64,000 nt of DNA from UBA4729 sp039931245 (GCA_039931245.1 JBDTSH010000016.1:1-64000); one strand, 5' to 3'; positions 25,241 to 34,433 are shown, counted from the first letter of the stretch. A program made the numbers and translations. Notes: generated by a model not told the origin, from the letters alone.

Positions 25241-26353
25241 TTAGAGGGAGAGCACCAAATCAAGGAGCTGTTTGCTACTCAGGTTACCGTTATTTTGGAT
25301 CTCATACCAAATTCCGCTATTGACCCAAGTAGCGTTGTTTTTAAACAAATATATAGTTCGGCCACTGGCTGCGACCGTTTGGTAGGCTTGTCCGGCGTTA
25401 GTGACGACATAAACGTCGCGGAGGGTTTGGCTATTCCAGTTCGAAGCCTTTTCGGTCAATGTGTAGGCACGGGTGTCGCTATTGCTGTGGTAATTGATGG
25501 CTACATTGCCGACACTATAGCTCAGCCCGCCAACCGCAAATCCCGCTGGCCGATAACTTGGCATACTGGCCGCAAAACCGACTCTACTTGAGGCCAAGCG
25601 TAACTTGAGGTCCGGGATATGTTGATAGGTAATGAAGCCGGCTAGTAAGAAGATACTGAGGGCAGAAGTCACCATCTTAACCGACCTGCTCGTCGCAAGT
25701 TGGCCACTACGGGATTTTTTGGGCGGAGTAAAGAAGGGCTGCTGGTGTGAAGTTGCCTCAGCAAGGGCTTTTTGGAACATATCGAGACTGGGCTGCGTGC
25801 TCGCTGCGGCCGCCGGAGTGATCCTATCGCCGGAGGCAATTCCGGTAACTATTTTTGCCGATATAGGCGCGGGTGTCGAATTTGTCGAAAGACTAGCGAC
25901 TGCGCCAAAGTGATGGACTAACCCGTTTTTGGAGGCATGACGAGCGCGTTTCTGCCTCTTGGGGTCGACAACTTGATGTGACAACTTTGTCTGCACGGTC
26001 AGTTTAGGTTGGTGCACTACCCGATCGGTAGGTGTCTGGGCTTTGAAGTGGGTCTGTGTTGTTGCCGGTTTATGAACGCTGCGTCGCATCAGCGTTTGGG
26101 CGGATTGGGGAGAGTGATGTGCCAGGTGTGCTGGAGAAGGTCGGGCTATATCCATGACGGGTTTAGTCACGACGGATTGCAGTGGGGGGCGTGCCACCCG
26201 TACCGACAAAGCTGGGCTTGGCGAGGCCGTCACCATACGTACGACACCGTCGACATTCTGGGCTTGACCGCGCCCGGCGGCACCAACAAGCGCACCCGTC
26301 ACAGAGTTGTAGCGTTGGCCATTAATTTCTATAATATTATTGTTTTTACTCAC
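25241..26353 (-). CDS. single-span protein with conserved N-motif and DUF4367-like outer domain
   Basis: The N-terminus VSKNNNIIEINGQRYNSVTGALV looks like a conserved intracellular motif; then a long Pro/Ser/Thr/His-rich disordered stretch (~40-200), one membrane span (~227-245, MVTSALSIFLLAGFITYQ) and a C-terminal outer domain of ~110 residues (YRPAGFAVGG, VNYHSN-like INYHSNSD, YTLTEKASNWNSQTL, YQTVAASGRTIYLFKNNATWVNSGIWYEI). The last part matches the DUF4367 pattern known from surface proteins. GTG at 26353 with GAGGAC upstream gives the MSKNNN start; an ATG at 26380 is the alternative. Role unknown; it could transmit envelope state inward. Confidence 0.7.
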   Translation of the reverse strand: MSKNNNIIEINGQRYNSVTGALVGAAGRGQAQNVDGVVRMVTASPSPALSVRVARPPLQSVVTKPVMDIARPSPAHLAHHSPQSAQTLMRRSVHKPATTQTHFKAQTPTDRVVHQPKLTVQTKLSHQVVDPKRQKRARHASKNGLVHHFGAVASLSTNSTPAPISAKIVTGIASGDRITPAAAASTQPSLDMFQKALAEATSHQQPFFTPPKKSRSGQLATSRSVKMVTSALSIFLLAGFITYQHIPDLKLRLASSRVGFAASMPSYRPAGFAVGGLSYSVGNVAINYHSNSDTRAYTLTEKASNWNSQTLRDVYVVTNAGQAYQTVAASGRTIYLFKNNATWVNSGIWYEIQNNGNLSSKQLLDLVLSL

Positions 26354-26508
26354 GGTATGTAAGGTCCTCGTCGCTAACATAAGCGATTTACTTTAATTTT
26401 AACGCCTCTTTAGTCTCATCGCAAGTATGAAAGTAAGATTGGCTTAGTAAATGCTACCCTCAGGATATACTATAAGCGTATGATTAACTTTAGTTTAAAA
26501 ACGTTACT

Positions 26509-27975
26509 ATGGATTATCTAGACCCCCGAACACATTTACGTCACACTATCATGCTATTTATTGGCTATGCGTTGATTGGGGTAGCTATCATTATTGCGAC
26601 AATAATTTTGCTTTATCAAGCTTACGGCTTCGGCGTCAACCGCAGCGGTAGCGTCATTCAGAACGGCTTGCTTTTCTTTTCGAGTCAACCGCGCTCCGCT
26701 GACATATATATCAATGGCACCTTGGCAAAATCGAAAACTAATACTCGGTTAGTCCTACCGTCGGGAATCTACCGCATCAAACTGGATAAAACCGGTTATC
26801 GCCCCTGGGAACGGACTGTAGAGCTTGACGGCGGCAGCGTCGCTCACTACGACTATCCCCTGCTCTTTCCTAAAAATATGATTACCACGAAATTGCAGAG
26901 CTACACCGCAGCACCGGGAGTAGCAACCCAAAGCCCCGATCAACGATGGGTGGTAGTTGCTCAAGCCGACTCGATGACTAACTTCGATGTCTATGACCTC
27001 AAGAACCCAGCGAATGCTCCGGTCGTTATAACCCTGCCAGCTAACTTACTGAGCAAAGCAACAACGGGCGAAAGTTGGGTGCCAAGCGAGTGGGCGGATG
27101 ATAATCAGCACCTTGTACTCAAGCACCTATACAATGGAAAAACTGAGTTTATAGAATTGAATCGAACCGCTGTAGACCAATCAGTTAACTTGAATGTAGC
27201 CCTTGCAGCCAGCCCCACCAAGTTAACGCTCAATGATAAAAAGTATGATCAATTCTATCTTTACAATGCCGATGCAACGCTGCAAACTGCTTCACTCAAT
27301 GCCCCCACTGCCGTCTTGTTGCTTAGCCAAGTTTTGGCATATCAATCATATGGTAGCGACGCCGTTCTTTACGTAACTGGCGATGGGGCGAGCAACGGGA
27401 AAGTGGCAGTTAAGTATACTCAAGCCGGCCAAAGCTTTACTATCCGCACCCTTCCCGCCGGGACAAATTACTTGCTTAATCTCACGAAGTACAGTGGGGT
27501 ATTTTACTTTGCCGTCGGCGCAGCGAGCGAAAACAAAGTCTACGTGTATAAGGATCCGATTGGACAGATCAATTCTCGCGTCGTTCACTCGCCGGTGCCT
27601 ATTCAGGTACTGCACGTTGAGAACCCAAACTATATCGGCTTTTCGAGCAATGCCCAGTTTATCATGGCTGAAAATGGCCAGCAATTTGGTGTCTACGATA
27701 TCGAAAATAAACGCGGCTATAATTATATAACCACCCAACCGCTCGATACCCCGCAAGCACACGCTGCTTGGATGGACGGCAACCGATTAAGCTATGTCAG
27801 TGGCGGCAAACTGTTAATTTTTGACTATGACGATACGAATATGCAGTCACTAGTCACTGCCGCATCGGCTTACCTGCCGTTTTTTGCTCCCGACTATCAA
27901 CACCTATACTTCATCGCTCCGGAAGCGGTCGCTGGGCAATTCAATTTGTCGCAGGCGTCCTTATTGATTCCGTGA
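26509..27975 (+). CDS. membrane-anchored PEGA-domain protein
   Basis: A 488-residue surface protein. After a short cytoplasmic start comes one membrane span (MLFIGYALIGVAIIIATIILLYQAYGF, ~15-40), then a PEGA domain (FFSSQPRSADIYINGTLAKSKTNTRLVLPSGIYRIKLDKTGYRPW) and ~350 residues of repeating beta-strand sequence (WVVVAQADSMTNFDVYDLKN; HLVLKHLYNGKTEFIELNR; YIGFSSNAQFIMAENGQQFGVYD) that resemble a beta-propeller. PEGA proteins occur in cell-wall and S-layer associated surface proteins. It diverges from the gene at 26353 and converges on the sortase gene. A TATACT occurs at about 26465. No Shine-Dalgarno before the ATG. Confidence 0.8.
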   Translation: MDYLDPRTHLRHTIMLFIGYALIGVAIIIATIILLYQAYGFGVNRSGSVIQNGLLFFSSQPRSADIYINGTLAKSKTNTRLVLPSGIYRIKLDKTGYRPWERTVELDGGSVAHYDYPLLFPKNMITTKLQSYTAAPGVATQSPDQRWVVVAQADSMTNFDVYDLKNPANAPVVITLPANLLSKATTGESWVPSEWADDNQHLVLKHLYNGKTEFIELNRTAVDQSVNLNVALAASPTKLTLNDKKYDQFYLYNADATLQTASLNAPTAVLLLSQVLAYQSYGSDAVLYVTGDGASNGKVAVKYTQAGQSFTIRTLPAGTNYLLNLTKYSGVFYFAVGAASENKVYVYKDPIGQINSRVVHSPVPIQVLHVENPNYIGFSSNAQFIMAENGQQFGVYDIENKRGYNYITTQPLDTPQAHAAWMDGNRLSYVSGGKLLIFDYDDTNMQSLVTAASAYLPFFAPDYQHLYFIAPEAVAGQFNLSQASLLIP

Positions 27976-28160
27976 AAGTTCCAAGACCTTCAGCCCTGAA
28001 TTTGAAAGCCGGACAATATGTCTTTCGTTTTCAAATCTCTGCGGTCTTAACCCGGTTGTTATATATATGCGTTACCCCGGAAAACCTCCTACATTAGTAT
28101 TGCGGCGATAAATTAGTAACAAAACGTCTAATCGTTTGTAAGATCTACTTCAGTGTAGTC

Positions 28161-29462
28161 TTAACGATTTTGGCGTTTGGGTTTAGTGACCCAACGAACT
28201 GTCATGACAAAAGCGATTACGATGAAGACTATGCCGATAAACTTGCCAATGGCAGTCGACATGAAGCGCCCAAACAATGTCGGACCGTTGCCGGGTAAGG
28301 CGGCAGTAGTAGCGACGGGAGTGCTGGTGGGGGCAACGGCAACGTTGCTTGCGGGATCCGGGCTGATTTGCTGGCCAACCACGATTAAACGATTAGCACT
28401 CGTGCCGGGGGGGTCACAGGTAATGAGTGTGGCGGTCGCCGTTTGCCCAGGAACTGGTCCGAGGACCCCGACTTCGGTCGGTGGCACAATCGTCTTGCTG
28501 ATCACCTTATAGACATATACTTTGCTGTTCGAGGTTAAATAAAAGGTGTCACCTGGCACTAAACTGTGCAGCAATACAAATGCAAATTTGTATTTCCCTT
28601 TATTAAATATATTGTTGCTGGAGTGCCCAAAAAAGGCCGCGTTGCCCTGCTCTCCCGGTTTGACCGTTGTTGGATAATGAACGATTCCATCTTCTAGCGC
28701 GGTTTCGATTGAAGCTTCACTGGTCGATGTTTGATCGTAGTTGACGGGTATCTCGACGTTTATTTTTGGAATGATGACTTCCGGGGTGGCCGACGGCGCA
28801 ACCGTGTTGGTGTCGACGATGATTGGGGTGGCCGACGCAACCCGGCTGGGCTGTATGAAGGGGGCGATAATAACTTCATTAAAAAAGCTAAATAGGAAGA
28901 CGACGAGAACTAGGCTGCCGATCCCGAGCCCAAAGAAAAGTGATTGTAGGTGGTGTTTGGCAGTTAGCTTGCCTCCGCCGCTGACGGTATCTCGGATGGC
29001 GCTACGCATCTCTGCTGGTTTGCGGAGATCGCGCCGGGGACGTTTATTGATGCGCGCGGCCGACTTAATGTGCCCCGTGGTGATAACCCGATTCTTGTGC
29101 TTGGCTAAGGCGAGGGCAGCCGAAGTGTTGATGGGCGTTTCGGTAACCGCGGGAGCGTCGATGGTGGTACTGCTCTCATAAAATTCCCGCCAGACTTGGT
29201 GTTTTTCGGCACTTGGCAAGTCAATATAATAATTATGCCACTCTGTTTGGATTGTCGCTAAATCCTTGCCGGAGGTGCCGAGATCATACATAAATTGCTG
29301 ATGCTTGCTACGTACTGTAGTTGATTGGGCTTCAGCCGCCTCCCTACTGGCGTTCGGTTCGTCAGCATATATTTGGGCAACTTTTTGGCGAATCAAATTG
29401 GCCGCGTCTCTACTGGAATCGGCTGGGTTATTTGGCTGGGGATTTTTGGAGTCAGTATCCAT
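28161..29462 (-). CDS. sortase with long cytoplasmic N-terminus
   Basis: Cysteine transpeptidase that anchors surface proteins. Residues 1-165 are cytoplasmic and charged, followed by a membrane span (~173-200, LFFGLGIGSLVLVVFLFSFF). The sortase barrel then holds GNAAFFGHSSNN (catalytic His), TATLITCDPPGTSANRLIVVG (TLxTC Cys and the downstream Arg). A second span near the C-terminus (GKFIGIVFIVIAFVMTVRWV) ends in a basic KPKRQNR tail. The family is certain. The subclass is probably D/E-like because of the DPPGT after Cys. No LPXTG-type substrate was seen in this window, so its partners lie elsewhere. Confidence 0.9.
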   Translation of the reverse strand: MDTDSKNPQPNNPADSSRDAANLIRQKVAQIYADEPNASREAAEAQSTTVRSKHQQFMYDLGTSGKDLATIQTEWHNYYIDLPSAEKHQVWREFYESSTTIDAPAVTETPINTSAALALAKHKNRVITTGHIKSAARINKRPRRDLRKPAEMRSAIRDTVSGGGKLTAKHHLQSLFFGLGIGSLVLVVFLFSFFNEVIIAPFIQPSRVASATPIIVDTNTVAPSATPEVIIPKINVEIPVNYDQTSTSEASIETALEDGIVHYPTTVKPGEQGNAAFFGHSSNNIFNKGKYKFAFVLLHSLVPGDTFYLTSNSKVYVYKVISKTIVPPTEVGVLGPVPGQTATATLITCDPPGTSANRLIVVGQQISPDPASNVAVAPTSTPVATTAALPGNGPTLFGRFMSTAIGKFIGIVFIVIAFVMTVRWVTKPKRQNR

Positions 29463-29561
29463 AGTTACGTGTTCGAGCTTATGCTAGCTCCATGGGCTTA
29501 AGTATAGTACAATGACCCCTTGTAACCTACCAGCGCGCAAGCAATAAATAGTTAATAACTC

Positions 29562-29646
29562 GGGCGAGTGGCGGAACTGGTATACGCGCACGACTCAAAA
29601 TCGTGTTCCTTACGGAGTGAGGGTTCGATTCCCTCCTCGCCCACCA
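29562..29646 (+). tRNA. tRNA-Leu (anticodon CAA)
   Basis: An 85-nt type II tRNA with encoded CCA. The acceptor GGGCGAG pairs CTCGCCC; the anticodon stem CACGA/TCGTG encloses CTCAAAA, giving CAA (codon UUG). The variable arm TTCCTTACGGA is long, as expected for Leu. T arm GAGGG-TTCGATT-CCCTC. Confidence 0.95.
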
Positions 29647-29681
29647 TTGAAAAAGACCGGATTGCCGGTCTTTTTCAATGG
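29644..29681 (+). terminator. perfect 17-bp terminator hairpin after tRNA-Leu
   Basis: CCATTGAAAAAGACCGG, loop ATTG, then its exact complement. The A-rich and T-rich arms make it bidirectional, so it could also end the minus-strand gene at 29821. Confidence 0.85.
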
Positions 29682-29820
29682 TCCAGAATAAATACTATAT
29701 ATGGAACGATCTCTCCTCCCGGCGGTCAAGGAGCCTCAGTAGCCAATTCGTTAACTAGGCGGTTTAGCGGTGCTGGTGATCCATCCAATAACTCATTAAG
29801 CTGCCACTTGGCCCTTAATA

Positions 29821-30624
29821 TTATGCCTGAACTGTCCCGTCGATAACTGCCGTACTTAAAGCTTCAAACCCTTTTGATGGCTGTTGCAGCCACCACACAC
29901 TGGCCCGGGCTGCTGTTGCCAAGCGCCACGCCAACTCGTCGGTGGGCAATTTAGTGGTGCTGACTTCTCCTTGCATGGCAACGACAACGGTGTTGAGGTG
30001 ACGTACAATAATGGCTAACTGGTAGAGCAAGCTAAATTCGTGAAGCTGGTCAATCAAGCGCAGCAAATCCATATCGAACGTAAAAGCCGCCGGATATTTG
30101 GCCTGCACGGCGAGCTTTTGGAGCTGGGCAAAACTAATGACTAATAAGGTATTAGGCCGCTCCAAAATATGGCTCGGAGTGCTGGTAAAATAATCGGCTG
30201 CGTCGCGAGTTATGGTAACCTGTCCACTGTATTTGGCGACAAAGCTTTCGAGTAGAATGGCAGTTTCGCTGTTACGCCCCAGATCGCCCGCCAGTAATAC
30301 TCCATCGGCCCAAAGGCACATTGATAGTAGCTCGCCAATCGAACTTTGGCCGAAACTGCCGCTCGGCGTACTCGGGGCGTATTCACCAGCGCTAAATATC
30401 CGGCCGACGGTTTTTTGTAGGGCATCTGGCAGGAGTACTCGGGCCGTGCCGATACCGGCCTTCTCGGCTAAGCCGTAGGCTTCGGCGGCAGCAGCGAAGC
30501 CGTGCACATTGCCGCCAACAATTAATAATTTACCAGCAAATTGTCGGTTCTCGGGGCGACTCCATTGCAGATTAGGAAAGAGAGGTTCAGAGGTTGTTTG
30601 CTTATGCCAATAGCCACGGTCCAT
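29821..30624 (-). CDS. ribokinase-fold protein resembling NAD(P)H-hydrate dehydratase
   Basis: A 268-residue cytoplasmic protein. GKLLIVGGNVHGFAAAAEAYGLAEKAGIGTARVLLPD matches the start of the ADP-dependent NAD(P)H-hydrate dehydratase (CARKD/NnrD) fold, and ADGVLLAGDLGRNSETAILLE matches the phosphate-binding region. However, the usual NnrD catalytic GTGD-type motif near the C-terminus is replaced by VVVAMQGEVSTTKLP, so activity is uncertain; it may be a diverged member that repairs or senses a nucleotide. The ATG at 30624 has TACTAT 6 nt upstream. It lies between the tRNA-Leu terminator and a HAD phosphatase. Confidence 0.6.
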   Translation of the reverse strand: MDRGYWHKQTTSEPLFPNLQWSRPENRQFAGKLLIVGGNVHGFAAAAEAYGLAEKAGIGTARVLLPDALQKTVGRIFSAGEYAPSTPSGSFGQSSIGELLSMCLWADGVLLAGDLGRNSETAILLESFVAKYSGQVTITRDAADYFTSTPSHILERPNTLLVISFAQLQKLAVQAKYPAAFTFDMDLLRLIDQLHEFSLLYQLAIIVRHLNTVVVAMQGEVSTTKLPTDELAWRLATAARASVWWLQQPSKGFEALSTAVIDGTVQA

Positions 30625-30630
30625 CAATGT

Positions 30631-30636
30631 ATAGTA
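30631..30636 (-). promoter_or_regulatory. -10 element (TACTAT) 6 nt before the ribokinase-fold gene
   Basis: TACTAT on the minus strand with 6 nt to the ATG at 30624; no Shine-Dalgarno. Confidence 0.45.
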
Positions 30637-30707
30637 ACATGATCGGCCGCCGTTAAAAGGCCACTAACTTCGGCGATTAGTCCGCGAGATGATTACAGAT
30701 CGGCTGT

Positions 30708-31433
30708 TTACTCGGCCAAGCAGTATCCGGCGGAGCCAGGCGATAATTCATAGGTCACGTTTTTTCGTTCAATGACGATTTTCCAGTCGTTTTGCTTGGC
30801 GTGTTCGAATAATTTCTGTGTAGGGTTGAAAGCAATGGGGCGCTGCACGCTCGCCAGCATTGGGATGTCGCTTTCGCTATCTCCGACCGCAATACTCCCG
30901 TCCCACGTCGCTTGGTGTTTAGTGACGAGTGTACCCAAGAATGCCGGTTTGCGTTCGCGTTTCATCAGCACCTTACTACCGGTGTAGTATCCGTTCTTGG
31001 TTTCATAGACAGAGCCCCCGTAGTCGTCAAATTGATAATATTCTGCCAAAAGCTTGACGATTTCAGTTTGCGAAGCCGAGATCGCAAATAACAAATAGCC
31101 CTCACTTTTTAAGCGACTAATCAAGTCACGAGTGAAGGTGTAAACCTGGTCTTTGTATTCGGTGAGCACCGCTTGGCAGGCCCGGTTTAAAGCAATGACG
31201 CTTATGCCACTAATTGCGACATCAATAAGATCTATCAGGGTTTGCTCATAATCGGCGTATGAGTTAGATGAAGCCCGTTGCTTCCAACTAAGGCGGGCTT
31301 GACGTACCTTCTCGTATTCAACAACTCCAAAGTGGCCCTCCCTGGCCAGCTCGTCGGCAATAGCGTGATAGAGTTGCCAACGGATGAGCGTGCCGTCAAG
31401 GTCAAAAACAGCAAATGGTCGAAGGGTGCTCAT
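30708..31433 (-). CDS. HAD-IB family phosphatase (SerB-like)
   Basis: Haloacid dehalogenase-type phosphatase, 241 aa. Motif I is FAVFDLDGTLIRW (nucleophile Asp), motif II is FAISASQTE, a Lys lies near KVLMKRERKPAFL, and motif IV is AVGDSESDIPML. The helical cap follows motif I. HAD-IB members act on phosphoserine, phosphatidylglycerophosphate or similar; the substrate is not deducible. Its ATG overlaps the TGA of the upstream peptidase gene by ATGA, so the two are translationally coupled. Confidence 0.88.
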   Translation of the reverse strand: MSTLRPFAVFDLDGTLIRWQLYHAIADELAREGHFGVVEYEKVRQARLSWKQRASSNSYADYEQTLIDLIDVAISGISVIALNRACQAVLTEYKDQVYTFTRDLISRLKSEGYLLFAISASQTEIVKLLAEYYQFDDYGGSVYETKNGYYTGSKVLMKRERKPAFLGTLVTKHQATWDGSIAVGDSESDIPMLASVQRPIAFNPTQKLFEHAKQNDWKIVIERKNVTYELSPGSAGYCLAE

Positions 31434-32356
31434 GATATCCCGAGGCTGACTTGTTCCAGCAATAACTTTAATACGGTGGCAGCTTCGTGCTCAGCTTTGT
31501 GTCCGTTGAGTGTCCAGATCAGATGACTATTGGGTAGTTTCTGGTGGAGCTTGTAGGCAGTTATAGGCGGGCACACCATATCGTAGCGCCCCTGCACTAG
31601 CCATACCGGCATTTTCAGTCGCTCGGCGTGATCGAGAATGAAGTTATCGGGCATAAAGCAGCCGTTCATGAGGTAGTGAACTTCGAGGCGGATGCCAGAG
31701 GGGTCGTATGTTCCGATTGGTTCCATCCTAAAGCGGTCGTCGAGCTTGATTAGTGAGCCTTCCAGTCTTTCGAAGGCATATGCTGATGTCTTGGCACGAT
31801 TGGCATTCTTGCCGAGAATTTGGGCGAAATGATAAGCGCTTGGCTTGGCCCGATGTTCAGCTGGCGTTGCGGCGAGGTATTCTTTCCATACCTCTGGGAA
31901 AAAAGAATGGAACTGACCATCATTTAGCCAATCGTTCTCGGCTTGGGAGCCGGTAAAAATTCCATGCAGCATCATGGCTTTGACGCGCTTGGGGTGAGCT
32001 AGTGCGTAGGCCAATGCTAAACATGAACCCCATGATCCGCCGACTAACATAAATGTAGTGAGGTCTAGCCGGTCGGCGATTTTTTCGATATCAGCCACCA
32101 AGTCGTCTGTCGTGTTGTACTCGAGTGTAGCGTATGGTGTACTGCGGCCACAGCCGCGCTGGTCAAAAAATATGACGCGCTGAGATGTGGGGTCGAAGTT
32201 GGATTTGTGGTTATCTTTGGCCGAGCTGCCCGGGCCACCATGTAGGCTAATGATTGGCATTGCCGCGGCCTGGTAGCCCCAATCTTGCACATAGAGTGTG
32301 TGGCCGTCCCCGACGTCTAGAGCCAGTTCGCCCAGGGTATGAATGTCGGGTGTCAT
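31430..32356 (-). CDS. pip: proline iminopeptidase (alpha/beta hydrolase)
   Basis: S33-family serine peptidase releasing N-terminal proline. Motifs: LHGGPGSSAKDNHKSNF, RVIFFDQRGCGRSTPYA, the nucleophile elbow VGGSWGSCLALAYALAHP, a cap domain, then YDMVCPP (Asp) and HKAEHEA (His). At 308 residues it is normal in length. Peptide salvage fits a genome with no amino-acid biosynthesis. AAGGA lies 7 nt before the ATG, so this gene, unlike many neighbours, has a leader and Shine-Dalgarno. It forms an operon with the HAD gene. Confidence 0.92.
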   Translation of the reverse strand: MTPDIHTLGELALDVGDGHTLYVQDWGYQAAAMPIISLHGGPGSSAKDNHKSNFDPTSQRVIFFDQRGCGRSTPYATLEYNTTDDLVADIEKIADRLDLTTFMLVGGSWGSCLALAYALAHPKRVKAMMLHGIFTGSQAENDWLNDGQFHSFFPEVWKEYLAATPAEHRAKPSAYHFAQILGKNANRAKTSAYAFERLEGSLIKLDDRFRMEPIGTYDPSGIRLEVHYLMNGCFMPDNFILDHAERLKMPVWLVQGRYDMVCPPITAYKLHQKLPNSHLIWTLNGHKAEHEAATVLKLLLEQVSLGIS

Positions 32357-32378
32357 CGGGATTCCTTTCGATTTTACA

Positions 32379-32420
32379 TTGAGTGTCTACGCTAAGTGTA
32401 ACAGACACACTGAGTGTTAA
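32379..32420. repeat. clustered TNAGTGT motifs in a divergent promoter
   Basis: TTGAGTGTC (32379), TAAGTGTA (32393) and TGAGTGTTA (32411), plus ACACTGAGTGT as an imperfect palindrome, lie between the peptidase gene and the gene at 32467. They could be an operator for a regulator of unknown identity. Confidence 0.35.
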
Positions 32421-32466
32421 TTCTGCTTAGGTATAAGTAAAAAAACGAGTATCATATGGATAATTT

Positions 32467-32829
32467 ATGAAATTTGAAACTAACGATGATTCTGTCAAGA
32501 TTGTTCAAGCCACGACAGTTGAACGAGATTTGCTGCGCCAGGCACTCACAAACAGGCTGGTCTCGGCAGCGTCCGGCGGGACTAAGCTAACTCACGAAAT
32601 GGCGGTCTTCTTGGTGAAAGCTCATCATTTTAACGGTTTCCAGGCCCTTGTGTTTAAGAAAGCGTCAAATTTATTGCTTGTTGCTGAATGTCTGATGGAA
32701 GAGATGCCGCGCTATGCCAATGAAACTCTGCCTCTGGCCACCACCATGGTCCAGCAGCTTAAGACCGAGGCGATAGTGTTCGACAACAGGCTAGAAATGC
32801 TGCAATGGACACCCGAAAGTTTTACCTAG
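32467..32829 (+). CDS. hypothetical protein (120 aa)
   Basis: Soluble, helix-rich protein without a recognised family. The sequence opens MKFETNDDSVKIVQATTVERDLLRQALTNRL and later has helical segments (EMAVFLVKAHHFNGFQALVF; LPLATTMVQQLKTEAIVFDNRL). Composition is typical of a globular protein and the frame ends 4 nt past the xth stop on the other strand (convergent overlap 32826-32829). TATCAT lies 11 nt before the ATG. Function unknown. Confidence 0.6.
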   Translation: MKFETNDDSVKIVQATTVERDLLRQALTNRLVSAASGGTKLTHEMAVFLVKAHHFNGFQALVFKKASNLLLVAECLMEEMPRYANETLPLATTMVQQLKTEAIVFDNRLEMLQWTPESFT

Positions 32830-33626
32830 ACTGCGAGAGTAATGCTGACTGGACAGTGGTCTGATCCGTAGACTTCGGAATGGATCGCTGCCTTTCTCAC
32901 GCTTGCTTTCAAACTAGCTGAAACTAAAAAGTAATCGATGCGCCAGCCAACATTGCGGTCACGAGCATGAGAAAAATAGCTCCACCAGCTATAGTAACCG
33001 CTGCCCTGTTTAAACAAGCGGAGCGTATCGACAAAGCCGGCGGCGACGTAATTCTGAAAGCCTGACCGTTCTTCATCAGTAAAACCTTTTTTGCCGCGAT
33101 TGGACTTTGGGTTAGCAAGGTCATTCTCGGTGTGTGCGACATTAAGATCACCGCAGAATACGACTGGTTTGGATAGTTCGAGTTGTTGGCAGTAGGCTAA
33201 AAAGGCCGGGTCCCAATGAGCGTGGCGAAGCGGGATGCGGCTTAGATCATCTTTGGCATTTGGTGTGTAGACCGTGACAAGCCAAAATTTCTCGTATTCA
33301 GCGGCCATCACCCTGCCCTCGAGATTGGGGTCACCGTAAATATCGCCGGTTACTTTAAACGTTTCAATAATGTCACGCGGAAAGCCGTTGACGACTTGGA
33401 TCGGAGCAATTTTACTTAAAATTGCGGTGCCGGAATAACCGGGTTTTTCGGCGGAATTCCAAAAAGCTGAATAACCTTTCAGCGGAAGGTCGATCTGATC
33501 CATCTTGGCTTTAATCTCTTGCAGACAGAGTATATCAGGGCTCTCAGCTTCAATAAACGGCAGCCACAACTCCTTCCGTGCGACGGCCCGGATGCCATTT
33601 ACGTTCCAAGAATAAATCTTAATCAT
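32826..33626 (-). CDS. xth: exodeoxyribonuclease III
   Basis: AP endonuclease/3'-5' exonuclease for base-excision repair. Motifs: IKIYSWNVNGIRA, DILCLQEIKA (catalytic Glu), GYSGTAILSK, WLVTVYTPNA, VVFCGDLNVAHTENDL, GWRIDYFLVS and the final YGSDHCPVSI with the catalytic His. The start at 33626 (MIKIYSWN) is preferred over an upstream frame at 33671 because TATACT ends 6 nt before it. 266 aa, normal length. It diverges from pyrH. Confidence 0.95.
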   Translation of the reverse strand: MIKIYSWNVNGIRAVARKELWLPFIEAESPDILCLQEIKAKMDQIDLPLKGYSAFWNSAEKPGYSGTAILSKIAPIQVVNGFPRDIIETFKVTGDIYGDPNLEGRVMAAEYEKFWLVTVYTPNAKDDLSRIPLRHAHWDPAFLAYCQQLELSKPVVFCGDLNVAHTENDLANPKSNRGKKGFTDEERSGFQNYVAAGFVDTLRLFKQGSGYYSWWSYFSHARDRNVGWRIDYFLVSASLKASVRKAAIHSEVYGSDHCPVSITLAV

Positions 33627-33632
33627 GAGCAT

Positions 33633-33638
33633 AGTATA
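33633..33638 (-). promoter_or_regulatory. -10 element (TATACT) 6 nt before xth
   Basis: TATACT with 6 nt to the ATG at 33626; predicted leaderless mRNA. Confidence 0.5.
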
Positions 33639-33710
33639 GCGTGTAACCCTCAATGGTAAAGTGCCAAACATTACCCTGTGAGGAGATTGTTTGGTAAACT
33701 AGATATTTAG

Positions 33711-34433
33711 ATGGATACCCAACCTTACACTCGCGTGTTACTCAAGCTTTCTGGCGAGCAATTAGCTGGTAAATTCGAAAGCGGTATCGACGCAGAATTC
33801 AGTGCCTGGCTCGCCAATGAAGTTAAAAAGGTCATTGATAGTGGCACCCAAGTCGTCATCATGGTCGGGGGTGGCAATTATGCCCGCGGTGTTCAGCTCG
33901 TCGGACATGGCATACAGCGAGTCACGGCCGATAACATCGGGATGCTCGCTACGATGATGAACGGGTTAGCTTTGAGCGATATTTTTAATAATGCTGGCGT
34001 CTCCGCTCGTGTCGTTTCGACTATCAAGGCCGATCAAATTGCCGACCAATTTACTCACCGTCGCTCCGAAAGCCATTTGAAAAAAGGCCGCGTCGTGATA
34101 GTAGCGGGAGGCATTGGACGGCCCTATTTGACAACCGATACCGCCGCCGTATCATTAGCGCTTGAACTTGACTGTCAAGTTGTGCTCAAGGCCACCAAAG
34201 TTGACGGTGTCTACGATAAAGACCCTACCCAATTCCCGGAGGCAACCAAAATTGATTATATGACATTCCAACAAGCGGTAGTCGACGACAATATTAAAGT
34301 CATGGATAAGGCCGCGATGGGTTTGGCGCTCGAACACAACTTGCCTATCATTGTTTTTAACGCCAACATAACCAACAACATTCGACAGGCAGTGCTCAAA
34401 CAAGCAATCGGTACCACTATCGGTGCATCATAA
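33711..34433 (+). CDS. pyrH: UMP kinase
   Basis: Amino-acid-kinase-fold enzyme that phosphorylates UMP to UDP. Motifs: RVLLKLSGEQLAG, VVIMVGGGNYARG, DNIGMLATMMNGLAL, the GGIGRPYLTTDTAAVSLALEL block, KATKVDGVYDKDP and MDKAAMGLALEHNLPIIVFN. 240 aa, typical. The first codon follows TAAACT by 10 nt and no Shine-Dalgarno, so a very short leader is likely. It is not next to frr or tsf, its usual neighbours in other bacteria. Confidence 0.96.
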   Translation: MDTQPYTRVLLKLSGEQLAGKFESGIDAEFSAWLANEVKKVIDSGTQVVIMVGGGNYARGVQLVGHGIQRVTADNIGMLATMMNGLALSDIFNNAGVSARVVSTIKADQIADQFTHRRSESHLKKGRVVIVAGGIGRPYLTTDTAAVSLALELDCQVVLKATKVDGVYDKDPTQFPEATKIDYMTFQQAVVDDNIKVMDKAAMGLALEHNLPIIVFNANITNNIRQAVLKQAIGTTIGAS

